A stretch of DNA of 64,000 bases, taken from assembly GCF_030758315.1 (NCBI RefSeq), contig NZ_CP132336.1, positions 3,501,001 through 3,565,000 on the forward strand. The letters run 5' to 3'. Positions 46,174 through 54,641 of this stretch are shown piece after piece. Source of the DNA: Pararhizobium sp. IMCC3301 (GTDB taxonomy: Bacteria; Pseudomonadota; Alphaproteobacteria; Rhizobiales; GCA-2746425). Positions within the stretch are counted from its first letter, which is position 1. Each line of letters begins with the position of its first letter. Below the pieces are notes generated by a model. That model saw only the letters and a program-made list of their open reading frames with translations. It made no database searches and was not told where the DNA came from. A program made the translations under genes and the position numbers.

Positions 46174-46417
46174 GTCCGCAAAGCGGACCAACACGATTTG
46201 TGGAAACTGTTTTAGCCAAGTTTAAAACCGGCTCTAATTCTCATCCAGCGGCGTACGCCGGATGCGGCGCACCACATACCACATGACCCGCGACAACCAC
46301 CGGGATCCACAAGGCTGTCAGAACCGCGCTGATATAGACATAGCCGAACAGCGCCTGCAGCATTGTGTCGATGCCTTTCAGCAGATAGTCCATCAGGCCG
46401 ACCACATAAGTGCTGGC
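46174..46417. repeat. Direct repeat copy 1 (diverged 3' end of the DUF3422 gene plus flank)
   Basis: About 244 bp correspond to 47121-47364 at an offset of 947-948 bp. The repeat begins in GTCCGCAAARCGGAC and includes the stop region and the last 58 or so codons of the DUF3422 gene. The first 60 bp, outside the gene, are less similar than the coding part. The repeats bracket the rhodanese gene. Confidence 0.85.
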
Positions 46418-46424
46418 CAACCCA
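46241..46424 (-). pseudogene. Truncated, frameshifted 3' copy of the DUF3422 gene
   Basis: The minus strand encodes YVVGLMDYLLKGIDT, then LQALFGYVYISAVLTAL, matching the C-terminal membrane hairpin of the intact protein. One inserted base near 46284 shifts the frame; in the other frame MWYVVRRIRRTPLDE continues to a stop. No N-terminal part exists, so this is a gene fragment. Confidence 0.8.
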
Positions 46425-46503
46425 TGCGTTGATTTGCCATGACGCATACTCAATTACCGATTATGGTAAACCCTGCAGATCACAGGATTGAGGAGTACCG
46501 AAC

Positions 46504-47094
46504 ATGAAGATAATTGTGCTGGCTATCACGCTGATGCTTGTTACTGGCGTGGCGGGGGCCGAAGTCACGGTGGGCATCACCAAGGACATGCCGTCCGTCA
46601 CTGTGCAAACAAATGCCGGTCCGGTCGAGATCAGCAGAATTCAGGATACCGAGAACAAGATACAAGGCGAATGGGCCAAAACCTCCCGCCCTTGCCCCGA
46701 CTTTTGCATACAGCCTTTCACGCCCGCGAAAGGGGTGACCACCATTGGCGAACTGGAGTTGATCGAGATGCTTCAGGACCCAGAGGCGATCGTCATCGAC
46801 AGCCGCACCAACGATTGGTTTCAAGGCGGCACGATCCCTGGGGCAATCAACATTCCTTACACCTATATTATCGACGAGTTGGCACAGTTGGGGTGTGAGC
46901 CGGACTTTGACGGTTGGATCTGCGATAATGCGAAACGTGTCGCACTTTTCTGCAACGGCATCTGGTGCGGTCAATCCCCCACGGCAATCCGCAACATGAT
47001 CGAAGCGGGATACCCGGCAGATCGTATTTCTTACTATCGCGGTGGGATGCAGGTCTGGCGGACGCTGGGTCTGAGCGTCACCGGAAAGGACTGA
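46504..47094 (+). CDS. Periplasmic rhodanese-domain protein
   Basis: A 196-residue protein with a signal peptide (residues 1-19, ending VAGA). The rhodanese domain covers about 78-190: IVIDSRTNDWFQGGTIPGAINIPY, then the active-site loop with C150 (LFCNGIWCGQS), and YYRGGMQVWRTLG. An extra PCPDFC pair (residues 63-68) precedes it. Relatives act in periplasmic sulfur transfer or as accessory factors of c-type cytochrome and sulfur metabolism. It is flanked by the two DUF3422 direct repeats and probably arrived with them. Confidence 0.82.
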   Translation: MKIIVLAITLMLVTGVAGAEVTVGITKDMPSVTVQTNAGPVEISRIQDTENKIQGEWAKTSRPCPDFCIQPFTPAKGVTTIGELELIEMLQDPEAIVIDSRTNDWFQGGTIPGAINIPYTYIIDELAQLGCEPDFDGWICDNAKRVALFCNGIWCGQSPTAIRNMIEAGYPADRISYYRGGMQVWRTLGLSVTGKD

Positions 47095-47120
47095 CGGTTT
47101 CGCATGTATCATGGCAGAAT

Positions 47121-47364
47121 GTCCGCAAAACGGACCCACATGATTTGCGGAAACGACTTGAGCTAAAGGTTTAAAAAGACCCTATTTCTCATCCAGCGGC
47201 GTGCGCCGGATGCGGCGCACCACATACCACATTGCCGCGACAACCACCGGGACCGACAACGCTGTCAGAACCGCGCTGATATAGGCATAGCCGAACAGCG
47301 CCTGCAGCGGCGTGTCGATGCCTTTCAGCAGATAGGCAATCAGGCCGACGACATAATAGCTGAC
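47121..47364. repeat. Direct repeat copy 2 (within and beyond the intact DUF3422 3' end)
   Basis: Partner of 46174-46417. The coding part matches at roughly nine bases in ten; the flank is more diverged. See copy 1 for limits. Confidence 0.85.
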
Positions 47365-48453
47365 CGCTGCAATCGACAGGCCTTCGACGGTTTGCTGCAG
47401 CCGCAATTGCTGTTTTGCGCGGTGGTTCATCGATGTCAGCAGATCGCGGTTCTGCCGCTCCAGTTCCACATCGACGCGGGTGCGCAGCAGATTGGCGGCC
47501 CGCGACAGTTTGCGCGACAGGTTTGCCTGGCGTTCCTCCAGCGCATGAATGGTCTGCATCGCCGGCTGCAAACGCCGGATCAGGAAGGCTTCCAACGTGG
47601 GATGATGTTCGTAGCCGACCTCCTGAATGGCATCGAGGCGCAGACGAACGATCTCGTGATAGGCTCTGCTGGCACCAAATCTGAACAGGCAGGCCGCAGC
47701 ATTGGCTTCCAGATCTGCTGACAGGCGGGTGATTTCATCCAGCAGGCGTTCGCTGATGCCGTGCGGATGGTCTTTCAGATCGGCGGTGATGGTCGCCAGA
47801 CTGGTTTCAATGCCGCTGACAATCGGCGCGGTGCGCTGCGCCAGCGGCAGGCCGAGCAATGCCAGTGTGCGGTAGGTTTCAATTTCCAGCAGCCGCTGCA
47901 CCAGCGCGCCAATAGCGATTTCTGTAGCGCTCTGGTTGATGATTGTCATGCGCGTCGCGCCATCATCGGACTGGCGGAAATCCGTGGCGATCAGGGCCAC
48001 GCCGTTTTCCACTTTTGAAACGCACAGCGATCGGTGGTCGTAGATCTTTTCAAAATTGACATCGCTGTCATGTTCCAGAACGTCAATCCGGGTCATCGAA
48101 ATCACCTGGCCCAGCGGTTTGGTGGCCCGTTCGATGATCAGCGCCAGTCCGTCATGGGCGTTGCGCGGCGGGGCGTCCCAGGTCAGCGAGCCGAATTCGG
48201 AATGTTGTTCCCAACGCAGCCGCCCGCCAAACGCGTTGAGCACATAATAGCGCACCTGCGGCGCTGGCGGCGCAACACCGGCTTCGGTGGCGCAGTGCGA
48301 GATGGCCTCGTGCAGCGCTTCCGCTTCTTCCGCCCCGGTCAGCAAAGCGACATGGCGCACCACGCGCGGCGTTGGCATCGGCTCGAACGGCCGTGCGTGG
48401 ACTTCTCCCAGAACCCGCGCCCTTTCCGGGTGGGTGGTGATGATCTGCGACAT
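47182..48453 (-). CDS. DUF3422 membrane protein
   Basis: A 423-residue protein. The N-terminal part includes the conserved LGEVHARPFEPM. A central helical, coiled-coil-like region follows (ALEERQANLSRKLSRAANLLRTRVDVELERQ in two pieces). The C-terminus has a membrane hairpin (YYVVGLIAYLLKG; YISAVLTALSVPVVVAAMWY) and a basic tail. Function is unknown. I start at the ATG at 48453, where GGAG stands 8 bp upstream and the conserved region begins; ATG 48492 is the alternative. The open frame runs on to 49125, inside the divergent regulator, without homology. Confidence 0.87.
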   Translation of the reverse strand: MSQIITTHPERARVLGEVHARPFEPMPTPRVVRHVALLTGAEEAEALHEAISHCATEAGVAPPAPQVRYYVLNAFGGRLRWEQHSEFGSLTWDAPPRNAHDGLALIIERATKPLGQVISMTRIDVLEHDSDVNFEKIYDHRSLCVSKVENGVALIATDFRQSDDGATRMTIINQSATEIAIGALVQRLLEIETYRTLALLGLPLAQRTAPIVSGIETSLATITADLKDHPHGISERLLDEITRLSADLEANAAACLFRFGASRAYHEIVRLRLDAIQEVGYEHHPTLEAFLIRRLQPAMQTIHALEERQANLSRKLSRAANLLRTRVDVELERQNRDLLTSMNHRAKQQLRLQQTVEGLSIAAVSYYVVGLIAYLLKGIDTPLQALFGYAYISAVLTALSVPVVVAAMWYVVRRIRRTPLDEK

Positions 48454-48606
48454 GCTGATGGCTCCGATTCGCACGACAGGCTGATTTATCATCACCCTTG
48501 GCACAAAAGCGAAGCAAAGGCTTGGATTATCCGGCACGCTGCCGGTGGGCAATTTTATTGACCACTCGTCAGATGTGGCTGTAATGTCCGGCTTAATGAG
48601 GAAGGA

Positions 48607-49428
48607 ATGAATCAGTCCGGCATGATATTCTCTGAAATTTCCCATTCCCGCACCGCCGATGAGGTGATGCACCAGATTGAAGAGCTGGTGCTGCAGGGCG
48701 TCCTGAAGCCGGGCGACCGAATTCCGGGGGAGCGCAGCCTGTCCAAATCCCTCAATGTGTCGCGCCCGGTTCTGCGCGATGCCTTGCAGGATCTGGAAGC
48801 GCGCGGATTGCTGGAAACCCGTCAGGGCGAGGGCACTGTTGTGGCCGATGTTGTCGGCACCGTGTTCCGCGATCCGATTGTCCAGCTGATCCGCAAACAT
48901 CCCAAAGCCACCGCCGATTATGTCGAGTTCCGCCGCCAGATCGAAGGCATTACCGCCTTCATGGCGGCAAGCCGCGCCAATGAGGCAGACCGGGAGCTGC
49001 TGACGCGGCTGGTCGGCACTATGACCGAAACCCATGGCATGCAGGATTTTTCTGCCGAGGCTGCAGTGGATGTGGAGTTTCATCAGGCCATCGGCGAATG
49101 CGCCCACAATATTGTGTTGCTTCACACATTGCGCGCCTGCTACCGCTTGCTGGAACAGGGGGTCTTCATCAACCGAAGCCTGCTATATGGCCACAAAGGC
49201 TCGCGCGATGCCCTGCTGGCCCAGCACAAGGCGATTTATCACGCCATCATGCAACGCGATCCGGAGGCGGCGCGCCGCGCGGCGGAAGCCCATATGGATT
49301 TTGTCGCAGAGGCGGTGAAGGACGTGGAAATTGTTGGGGAACGTGAAGCGGTTTCCCGCATGCGCCTGGCGCAACACGGCACCCAGCGAAAATCGGAACG
49401 CGCTGTCAAACCAGCCAGAGTAAAGTAG
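48607..49428 (+). CDS. GntR/FadR-family regulator of the lactate/glycolate locus
   Basis: A 273-residue FadR-type regulator. The winged helix (about 16-80) includes GVLKPGDRIPGERSLSKSLN and VSRPVLRDALQDLEARG; the FCD effector domain follows with VEFHQAIGECAHN and HKAIYHAIMQRDP. AGGAAGGA lies just before the ATG. It precedes lldE by 3 bp, so it probably senses lactate or glycolate and controls the locus (LldR- or GlcC-like). Confidence 0.88.
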   Translation: MNQSGMIFSEISHSRTADEVMHQIEELVLQGVLKPGDRIPGERSLSKSLNVSRPVLRDALQDLEARGLLETRQGEGTVVADVVGTVFRDPIVQLIRKHPKATADYVEFRRQIEGITAFMAASRANEADRELLTRLVGTMTETHGMQDFSAEAAVDVEFHQAIGECAHNIVLLHTLRACYRLLEQGVFINRSLLYGHKGSRDALLAQHKAIYHAIMQRDPEAARRAAEAHMDFVAEAVKDVEIVGEREAVSRMRLAQHGTQRKSERAVKPARVK

Positions 49429-49431
49429 ATT

Positions 49432-50274
49432 ATGAGCGAATCAGCCACAAACCCGTCTCCCCAAACCAGTGCCATTGAAACGCCGAGGAATGTCGGCCTG
49501 TTTGTCACCTGCCTGGTCGATCTGTTTCGACCCTCTGTGGGATTTGCCAGTGTCAAATTGCTGGAAGATGCCGGCTGCACCATTTCCGTGCCCCCCGCCC
49601 AGACCTGCTGCGGTCAGCCGGCCTATAATTCCGGCGACAAGGCCGACACCCGCGATATTGCCATGCAGGTCATCAAGTCCTTTGAGGATTATGACGCCGT
49701 GGTCGCACCCTCCGGCTCCTGCGCCGCGATGATCAAGGTTCACTATCTGGAATTGTTTGAAGTCGGCACGCCGTGGCATGACCGCGCCCGCAAACTGGCT
49801 GACAAGACCTTCGAGCTGACCAGTTTTCTGACCGATATTCTGGGCCGCAATCCGGTGACGGCGCATTTTGACGGTACTGTCACCTATCACGACAGTTGTT
49901 CCGGCCTGCGCGAACTGGGCGTCGAAAAACAGCCGCGCCGCCTTTTGGCGGCAGTTGACGGGCTGGAACTGAAAGAAATGAAAGACAGCGATGTGTGCTG
50001 CGGCTTTGGCGGCACCTTCTGCATCAAATATCCCGACATTTCCAATGCCATCGTGCAGAAGAAAACCAAAAACATTGAAGCCACAGAGGCCGGTACGCTG
50101 CTGGCGGGAGATCTCGGCTGCCTGTTGAATATGGCCGGCAAGCTGAAACGCGAGGGCAGCAGCGTCGATGTCCGCCATGTTGCCGAAGTTCTGGCTGGAA
50201 TGACCGACGTGCCGCCCATCGGCAAGAACCGCAATGAAGCGAGCGGCCCGACTAAAAGCAGCGAGAAGGGATAG
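49432..50274 (+). CDS. lldE: L-lactate utilisation protein LldE (LutA), CCG-domain Fe-S oxidoreductase
   Basis: A 280-residue protein with two cysteine-rich CCG domains (QTCCGQPAYNSGD; DVCCGFGGTFCIKYPD). The conserved YHDSCSGLRELGVEKQPRRL is also visible. LldEFG/LutABC oxidises L-lactate to pyruvate without a flavin dehydrogenase of the LldD type. It ends 7 bp before the lldF start. Confidence 0.9.
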   Translation: MSESATNPSPQTSAIETPRNVGLFVTCLVDLFRPSVGFASVKLLEDAGCTISVPPAQTCCGQPAYNSGDKADTRDIAMQVIKSFEDYDAVVAPSGSCAAMIKVHYLELFEVGTPWHDRARKLADKTFELTSFLTDILGRNPVTAHFDGTVTYHDSCSGLRELGVEKQPRRLLAAVDGLELKEMKDSDVCCGFGGTFCIKYPDISNAIVQKKTKNIEATEAGTLLAGDLGCLLNMAGKLKREGSSVDVRHVAEVLAGMTDVPPIGKNRNEASGPTKSSEKG

Positions 50275-50281
50275 GACGATT

Positions 50282-51721
50282 ATGCAGATCACGTCACCCT
50301 ATTTTAAGGAAAAATCCTCCGAAGCGCTGAAGGACGCAAACCTGCAGAAAGCGCTCGGCAATGTGGAGCGCGGCTTCATCGACAAACGCGCCAAGGCTGC
50401 GGCCAATCTGCCGGAATTTGAAGCGCTGCGCGACCGCTCGAGAGACATCAAAGACCATGTGCTGGGCCATCTGGATCATTATCTGGAAGCCTATGAGGCC
50501 AAGGTTCAGGACAGTGGCGGCCGCGTCCACTGGGCAGCTGGTGCCCAGGATGCCCGCAATATCATTCTTGATATCTGCAAGCGCGCCAACGCCAAAACCG
50601 TCACCAAAGGCAAATCCATGATCGCCGAGGAAATCGCGATCAACGAGCACCTGGAACGCAATGGTATTGAACCCATCGAAACCGATCTGGGTGAATATAT
50701 CATTCAACTGCGCAACGAGCCGCCCAGCCACATCATTGCGCCGGCGGTGCATGTCAACAAGGAAGAGGTAGAGGCGGATTTCCGCCGGGTCCACCGTCAT
50801 TTGCCACCGGGCCGCAATCTGGAGGAGGCAACCAGCCTTTTGTCGGAGGCAAGAAGCGTTCTGCGCGACAAGTTCCTCGCCGCTGATGTGGGCATTACCG
50901 GGGCGAATTTTCTGGTCGCCGAAACCGGCACGTCCATCATTGTCACCAATGAGGGCAATGGCGATCTGACCCAGATATTGCCAAAGGTCCACATAGTCAT
51001 TGCCTCAATTGAGAAGATCGTCCCGACGCTGGAGGATGTCAGCCAGATCTTGCGTGTTCTGGCCCGCTCCGCCACCGGCCAGGATATGTCGGTCTACACC
51101 ACATTTTCCACCGGCCCGCGCCGCAAGGACGATCCTGATGGCCCGGAAGAATATCATGTGGTACTGCTCGACAATGGCCGCTCCGACATGCTTGGAACCG
51201 AGTTTCAGGACATGCTGCGCTGCATCAGATGCGGTGCCTGCATGAATCACTGCCCGGTCTATCATGCGGTCGGCGGCCATTCTTACGGCTGGGTCTATCC
51301 CGGACCGATGGGTGCGGTTTTGACGCCAACCCTGATCGGTGTTGAAAAGGCCGGCCACCTGCCCAATGCATCAACCTTTTGCGGGCGCTGCGAAGCGGTT
51401 TGCCCGATGCGTATTCCACTGCCGAAAATGATGCGGCACTGGCGCGAAAAGGAATTTGAACGTCATATTGCGCCGGGCGGACTGAGGCGTGGCCTTGGCG
51501 TCTGGGCCTGGGTGGCCAAACGACCGGTCATTTACCATGCGGCAACCAGACTGGCGATCAAATTGCTCGGCGTATTGGGCAACGGCAAGGGGGCCTTCAA
51601 ATCCCTGCCGATGGCAGGAGGCTGGACCGAGCACCGAGACCTGCCGGTCCCGGAAGGCCAGACCTTCCAACAACAATGGGCAGCGCGGCACAAAAACTCC
51701 AAAGCGGGACAAAGCGCATGA
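50282..51721 (+). CDS. lldF: L-lactate utilisation protein LldF (LutB), iron-sulfur LUD protein
   Basis: A 479-residue protein with an LUD domain (GITGANFLVAETGTSIIVTNEGNG) and two ferredoxin-like clusters, CIRCGACMNHCPVYH and FCGRCEAVCPMRIPL. It is the electron-transfer subunit of the lactate-oxidising complex. The start is the ATG at 50282 (MQITSPYFKEK); the stop overlaps lldG (ATGA). Confidence 0.91.
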   Translation: MQITSPYFKEKSSEALKDANLQKALGNVERGFIDKRAKAAANLPEFEALRDRSRDIKDHVLGHLDHYLEAYEAKVQDSGGRVHWAAGAQDARNIILDICKRANAKTVTKGKSMIAEEIAINEHLERNGIEPIETDLGEYIIQLRNEPPSHIIAPAVHVNKEEVEADFRRVHRHLPPGRNLEEATSLLSEARSVLRDKFLAADVGITGANFLVAETGTSIIVTNEGNGDLTQILPKVHIVIASIEKIVPTLEDVSQILRVLARSATGQDMSVYTTFSTGPRRKDDPDGPEEYHVVLLDNGRSDMLGTEFQDMLRCIRCGACMNHCPVYHAVGGHSYGWVYPGPMGAVLTPTLIGVEKAGHLPNASTFCGRCEAVCPMRIPLPKMMRHWREKEFERHIAPGGLRRGLGVWAWVAKRPVIYHAATRLAIKLLGVLGNGKGAFKSLPMAGGWTEHRDLPVPEGQTFQQQWAARHKNSKAGQSA

Positions 51722-52431
51722 ATGAACGGGCAGGTTCCGCCAATCGCACAGCTGCCGGTGGACGCAGCGGTATTATGGCCAGAATACGGAAGAATATTCC
51801 GGACGCTGACGATCCCGCACGCGCAGCCAGAGTAAAGGAACGGCTTGCCAAAAATCCATCCGGATTGATTCCTGCCCGTGGCCGCAAACCCCATGACAAG
51901 CAGGTCGATCTGTTCTGCGAACAGGCCGTCAAGGTTCAGGCCACGGTGACCCGGATCAGCAGCATTGCCGATCTGCCGGCGGCTCTGGCCGATTATCTGC
52001 GTGGTCGAAACCTGCCCAAACGGGTGCGCATGGGCGATGCACCGCTTCTGGCCGGGGCGGGTTGGGAGAAAGCGACTGGCCTCGAAATCTCGAAAGGCGC
52101 TTCTGACGGAACCGATCCGGTGGGTCTTTCCCACGCCTTTGCCGGGGTCGCGGAATCCGGAACACTGATGCTGGAATCCGGCAGCGACAATCCCACCACT
52201 TTGAATTTCCTGCCTGAAACCCATTGTGTCGTGGTGCGCGCATCCGACATTGCCGGCGATTATGAAAGCGTCTGGAGCCAGGTGCGCGAAAAACACGGCA
52301 AGGGCAGCATGCCGCGAACCGTCAACATGATTACCGGACCATCGCGATCCGGCGATATTGAACAGACCCTACTGCTCGGAGCCCATGGCCCGCGTTCGCT
52401 GCAGATTTTTGTTGTCGACAGTGACGGCTGA
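51718..52431 (+). CDS. lldG: L-lactate utilisation protein LldG (LutC)
   Basis: A 237-residue LUD-domain protein. GVAESGTLMLESGSDNPTTL and FLPETHCVVVRASDI are characteristic, with the terminal GPSRSGDIEQTLLLGAHGPR motif. It completes the LldEFG complex. ATGA overlap with lldF. Confidence 0.9.
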   Translation: MNERAGSANRTAAGGRSGIMARIRKNIPDADDPARAARVKERLAKNPSGLIPARGRKPHDKQVDLFCEQAVKVQATVTRISSIADLPAALADYLRGRNLPKRVRMGDAPLLAGAGWEKATGLEISKGASDGTDPVGLSHAFAGVAESGTLMLESGSDNPTTLNFLPETHCVVVRASDIAGDYESVWSQVREKHGKGSMPRTVNMITGPSRSGDIEQTLLLGAHGPRSLQIFVVDSDG

Positions 52432-52433
52432 CA

Positions 52434-52461
52434 ACAGGCCCGGAACGACAGGCCCGGAACG
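52434..52461. repeat. 14-bp tandem duplication after lldG
   Basis: ACAGGCCCGGAACG occurs twice head to tail immediately after the lldG stop. Confidence 0.6.
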
Positions 52462-52465
52462 ACGA

Positions 52466-52494
52466 AAGCCGCGAACACAGTGTGTTCGCGGCTT
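52466..52494. terminator. Long hairpin between convergent lldG and cytochrome c genes
   Basis: Two 14-base arms (AAGCCGCGAACACA and complement) have a one-base centre. It lies where transcripts from both sides meet, but lacks a long T run, so it may be a weak bidirectional terminator. Confidence 0.6.
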
Positions 52495-52522
52495 CAAATC
52501 CTCGATGTTGCGACGAAATTGG

Positions 52523-52948
52523 CTATTCAGCCATATTTCCCTCTTCATCGAACTGCGCCAGATAGGCGATGACATTTTCAAGGTCGTCTTCTTTTTTCAG
52601 ACCGCCAAATGCCATCTTGGTTCCCTTCAACGCTTTGCGCGGATTGGCAAGAAATTCCTCTAGCGTTTCTTCATCCCAGGTTTTCTCAGCTGCCAACATC
52701 GCTTTGGAATATTTATATCCCTCGACAGTGCCTGCTTCGCGTCCGAAAACACCATTCAGAACTGGACCAACCTTGTTCTTGGCGTCAGGACCCACAGCGT
52801 GGCAGGCCGCGCATTTTTTAAAGATAGCTTCACCAGCCTCGGCATCGCCTTCAACCTGGCTATCGGCATCGCCATCAGAATGGCTATCGGCATAGGCCGC
52901 AAATGGCATCAGCATGCTCAAAACGCCTGCAAGAATAATTTTCTTCAT
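52523..52948 (-). CDS. Periplasmic cytochrome c (c2/c550-like)
   Basis: A 141-residue protein with a signal peptide (residues 1-20, ending AAYA). An Asp/Ser-rich spacer follows, then C46-A-A-C49-H50 with the sixth ligand Met112 in GTKMAF. The length is that of mitochondrial-type cytochrome c2. It sits between lldEFG and glcDEF on the opposite strand. Electrons from hydroxyacid oxidation could reach it through the respiratory chain, but no direct link is shown. Confidence 0.88.
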   Translation of the reverse strand: MKKIILAGVLSMLMPFAAYADSHSDGDADSQVEGDAEAGEAIFKKCAACHAVGPDAKNKVGPVLNGVFGREAGTVEGYKYSKAMLAAEKTWDEETLEEFLANPRKALKGTKMAFGGLKKEDDLENVIAYLAQFDEEGNMAE

Positions 52949-53195
52949 GCTTATTTCTCCTCAAATTATTTCACCTGTCCGGTCAAATCCCGGAATTGTT
53001 CGCACACCCGATGGGGTTGTCGAATGTATTGCAATCGGCGTCAAGTCCACAGCACATATTGTGATTGTCGAGCCATTTACCAAGGCCGGACCCCCAAACA
53101 CTGATTTCATGCGCGGAAGCAGGTGGTTAGCTGGTAAAAAAAATTGACCAGTTAGAAAAACTCTGACAGAATTACTGCGGTTTATGGAGGAAAAC

Positions 53196-54641
53196 ATGGG
53201 CACAATTGCAATACCCGAACCGGATCCGGCCATTCTGGCGCGCCGAAACGAGATTGTTCGCGATCTTGGCAAACTGGTATCCGGGGAAGGTGTCATCAGC
53301 GATCCGACTGAACTGGTGCCTTACGAAACTGACGCATTTACCGCCTATCGGCGGGTTCCGCTCGCCGTGGTGTTGCCGCAAACCACTGAAGAAGTCGCCG
53401 CCGTCCTGAAATACTGCCACCAGGCGGGCTTGCCGGTGATCCCGCGCGGTGCCGGGACCTCGCTGGCCGGTGGCGCAATTCCGCAGCAGGATGCAGTGGT
53501 GATCGGGATTGCCAAAATGAGCCGGGTGCTGAATGTCAATTATGACAATCGCACAGCCACAGTTCAGGCAGGAATTACCAATCTGAAGGTGTCCGATCAT
53601 GTCGGGCCGGACGGATTTTTCTACGCACCGGACCCTTCATCGCAACTGGCCTGCACCATTGCCGGCAATATCGGCATGAATTCCGGCGGGGCCCATTGTC
53701 TGAAATATGGGGTGACCACCAATAATCTGCTCGGCGTCAAAATGGTCATGCTGGATGGCACCGTGCTGGATATTGGCGGCGAACACCACGACGCACCGGG
53801 TTATGATCTGCTTGGCCTGATCTGCGGGTCGGAAGGTCAGATCGGCATTATCACCGAAGCAGTGGTACGCATTCTGCCCAAGCCGGAAGGCGCGCAACCG
53901 GTGCTGTTCGGCTTTCCCACCGCTGAAAGCGCCGGGGCCTGTGTCGCCAGCATCATCGCGGCCGGACTGGTGCCGGTGGCGATGGAGTTCATGGACAAGC
54001 TGGCCATCGAAATCTGCGAAGCCTTTGCCAAGGCGGGCTATCCCATGGACGTCGATGCGCTGCTGATCATCGAGGTTGAAGGCTCCAACGCGGAGATGCG
54101 TGAACAGCTCGACAAGATCGTCGCGATTGCCAGGCAGCACGACGTCAAGACCATCAAGGAAAGCCAGTCGGCGATGGAAGCGGCGGCCATCTGGAAAGGC
54201 CGCAAATCAGCCTTTGGCGCTACCGGCCGGGTCGCGGATTATATCTGTATGGATGGCACAATCCCGACCGGCCAACTGCCCTATGTGCTGTCGCGGATGA
54301 GCCAGATCATCGACCATTACGGCCTGCGCGTGGCCAATGTGTTTCATGCCGGTGACGGAAATCTGCATCCGTTGATTCTGTATGATGTCAACGATCCGGC
54401 AGAGCGGCAAAAGGCGGAAGATGCCGGCAATGAGATCCTCACACTGTGTGTCGAGGTCGGCGGCTGCCTGACCGGTGAACACGGTGTCGGCATTGAAAAG
54501 CGCGACCTGATGCGTGTCCAGTTTACCGAAGAGGATCTGCGCCAGCAAATGCTGGTCCGGGCGGTTTTCGATCCGGCCTGGCAGATGAACCCGGCCAAGG
54601 TGTTTCCGCTGGATGGCCGTATTACAGGGCAGGCAGCATGA
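53196..54641 (+). CDS. glcD: Glycolate oxidase FAD subunit GlcD
   Basis: A 481-residue flavoprotein. FAD-binding residues occur in VIPRGAGTSLAGGAIP and IAGNIGMNSGGAHCLKYGV; the C-terminal FAD-oxidase part includes FHAGDGNLHPLILYD and GGCLTGEHGVGIEKRDLM. With GlcE and GlcF it oxidises glycolate to glyoxylate at the membrane. The ATG at 53196 has GGAGG 5 bp upstream. Confidence 0.93.
   Translation: MGTIAIPEPDPAILARRNEIVRDLGKLVSGEGVISDPTELVPYETDAFTAYRRVPLAVVLPQTTEEVAAVLKYCHQAGLPVIPRGAGTSLAGGAIPQQDAVVIGIAKMSRVLNVNYDNRTATVQAGITNLKVSDHVGPDGFFYAPDPSSQLACTIAGNIGMNSGGAHCLKYGVTTNNLLGVKMVMLDGTVLDIGGEHHDAPGYDLLGLICGSEGQIGIITEAVVRILPKPEGAQPVLFGFPTAESAGACVASIIAAGLVPVAMEFMDKLAIEICEAFAKAGYPMDVDALLIIEVEGSNAEMREQLDKIVAIARQHDVKTIKESQSAMEAAAIWKGRKSAFGATGRVADYICMDGTIPTGQLPYVLSRMSQIIDHYGLRVANVFHAGDGNLHPLILYDVNDPAERQKAEDAGNEILTLCVEVGGCLTGEHGVGIEKRDLMRVQFTEEDLRQQMLVRAVFDPAWQMNPAKVFPLDGRITGQAA

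Noticed and set aside
45864-46286. A 140-codon plus-strand frame between the HEPN-like gene and the repeat
   Set aside because: It runs through the transposase vestige, debris and the antisense of the DUF3422 fragment. It has no coherent domain.
48454-49125. Upstream extension of the DUF3422 frame to 49125
   Set aside because: The extension lies inside the divergent GntR regulator, contains no homology, and a good ribosome-binding site precedes the ATG at 48453.
52949-53195. Regulator operator upstream of glcD (CTGGT..ACCAG)
   Set aside because: A 5-bp dyad with an 11-bp spacer around poly-A is too weak and does not fit the tight GT-N-AC spacing of FadR-type operators.
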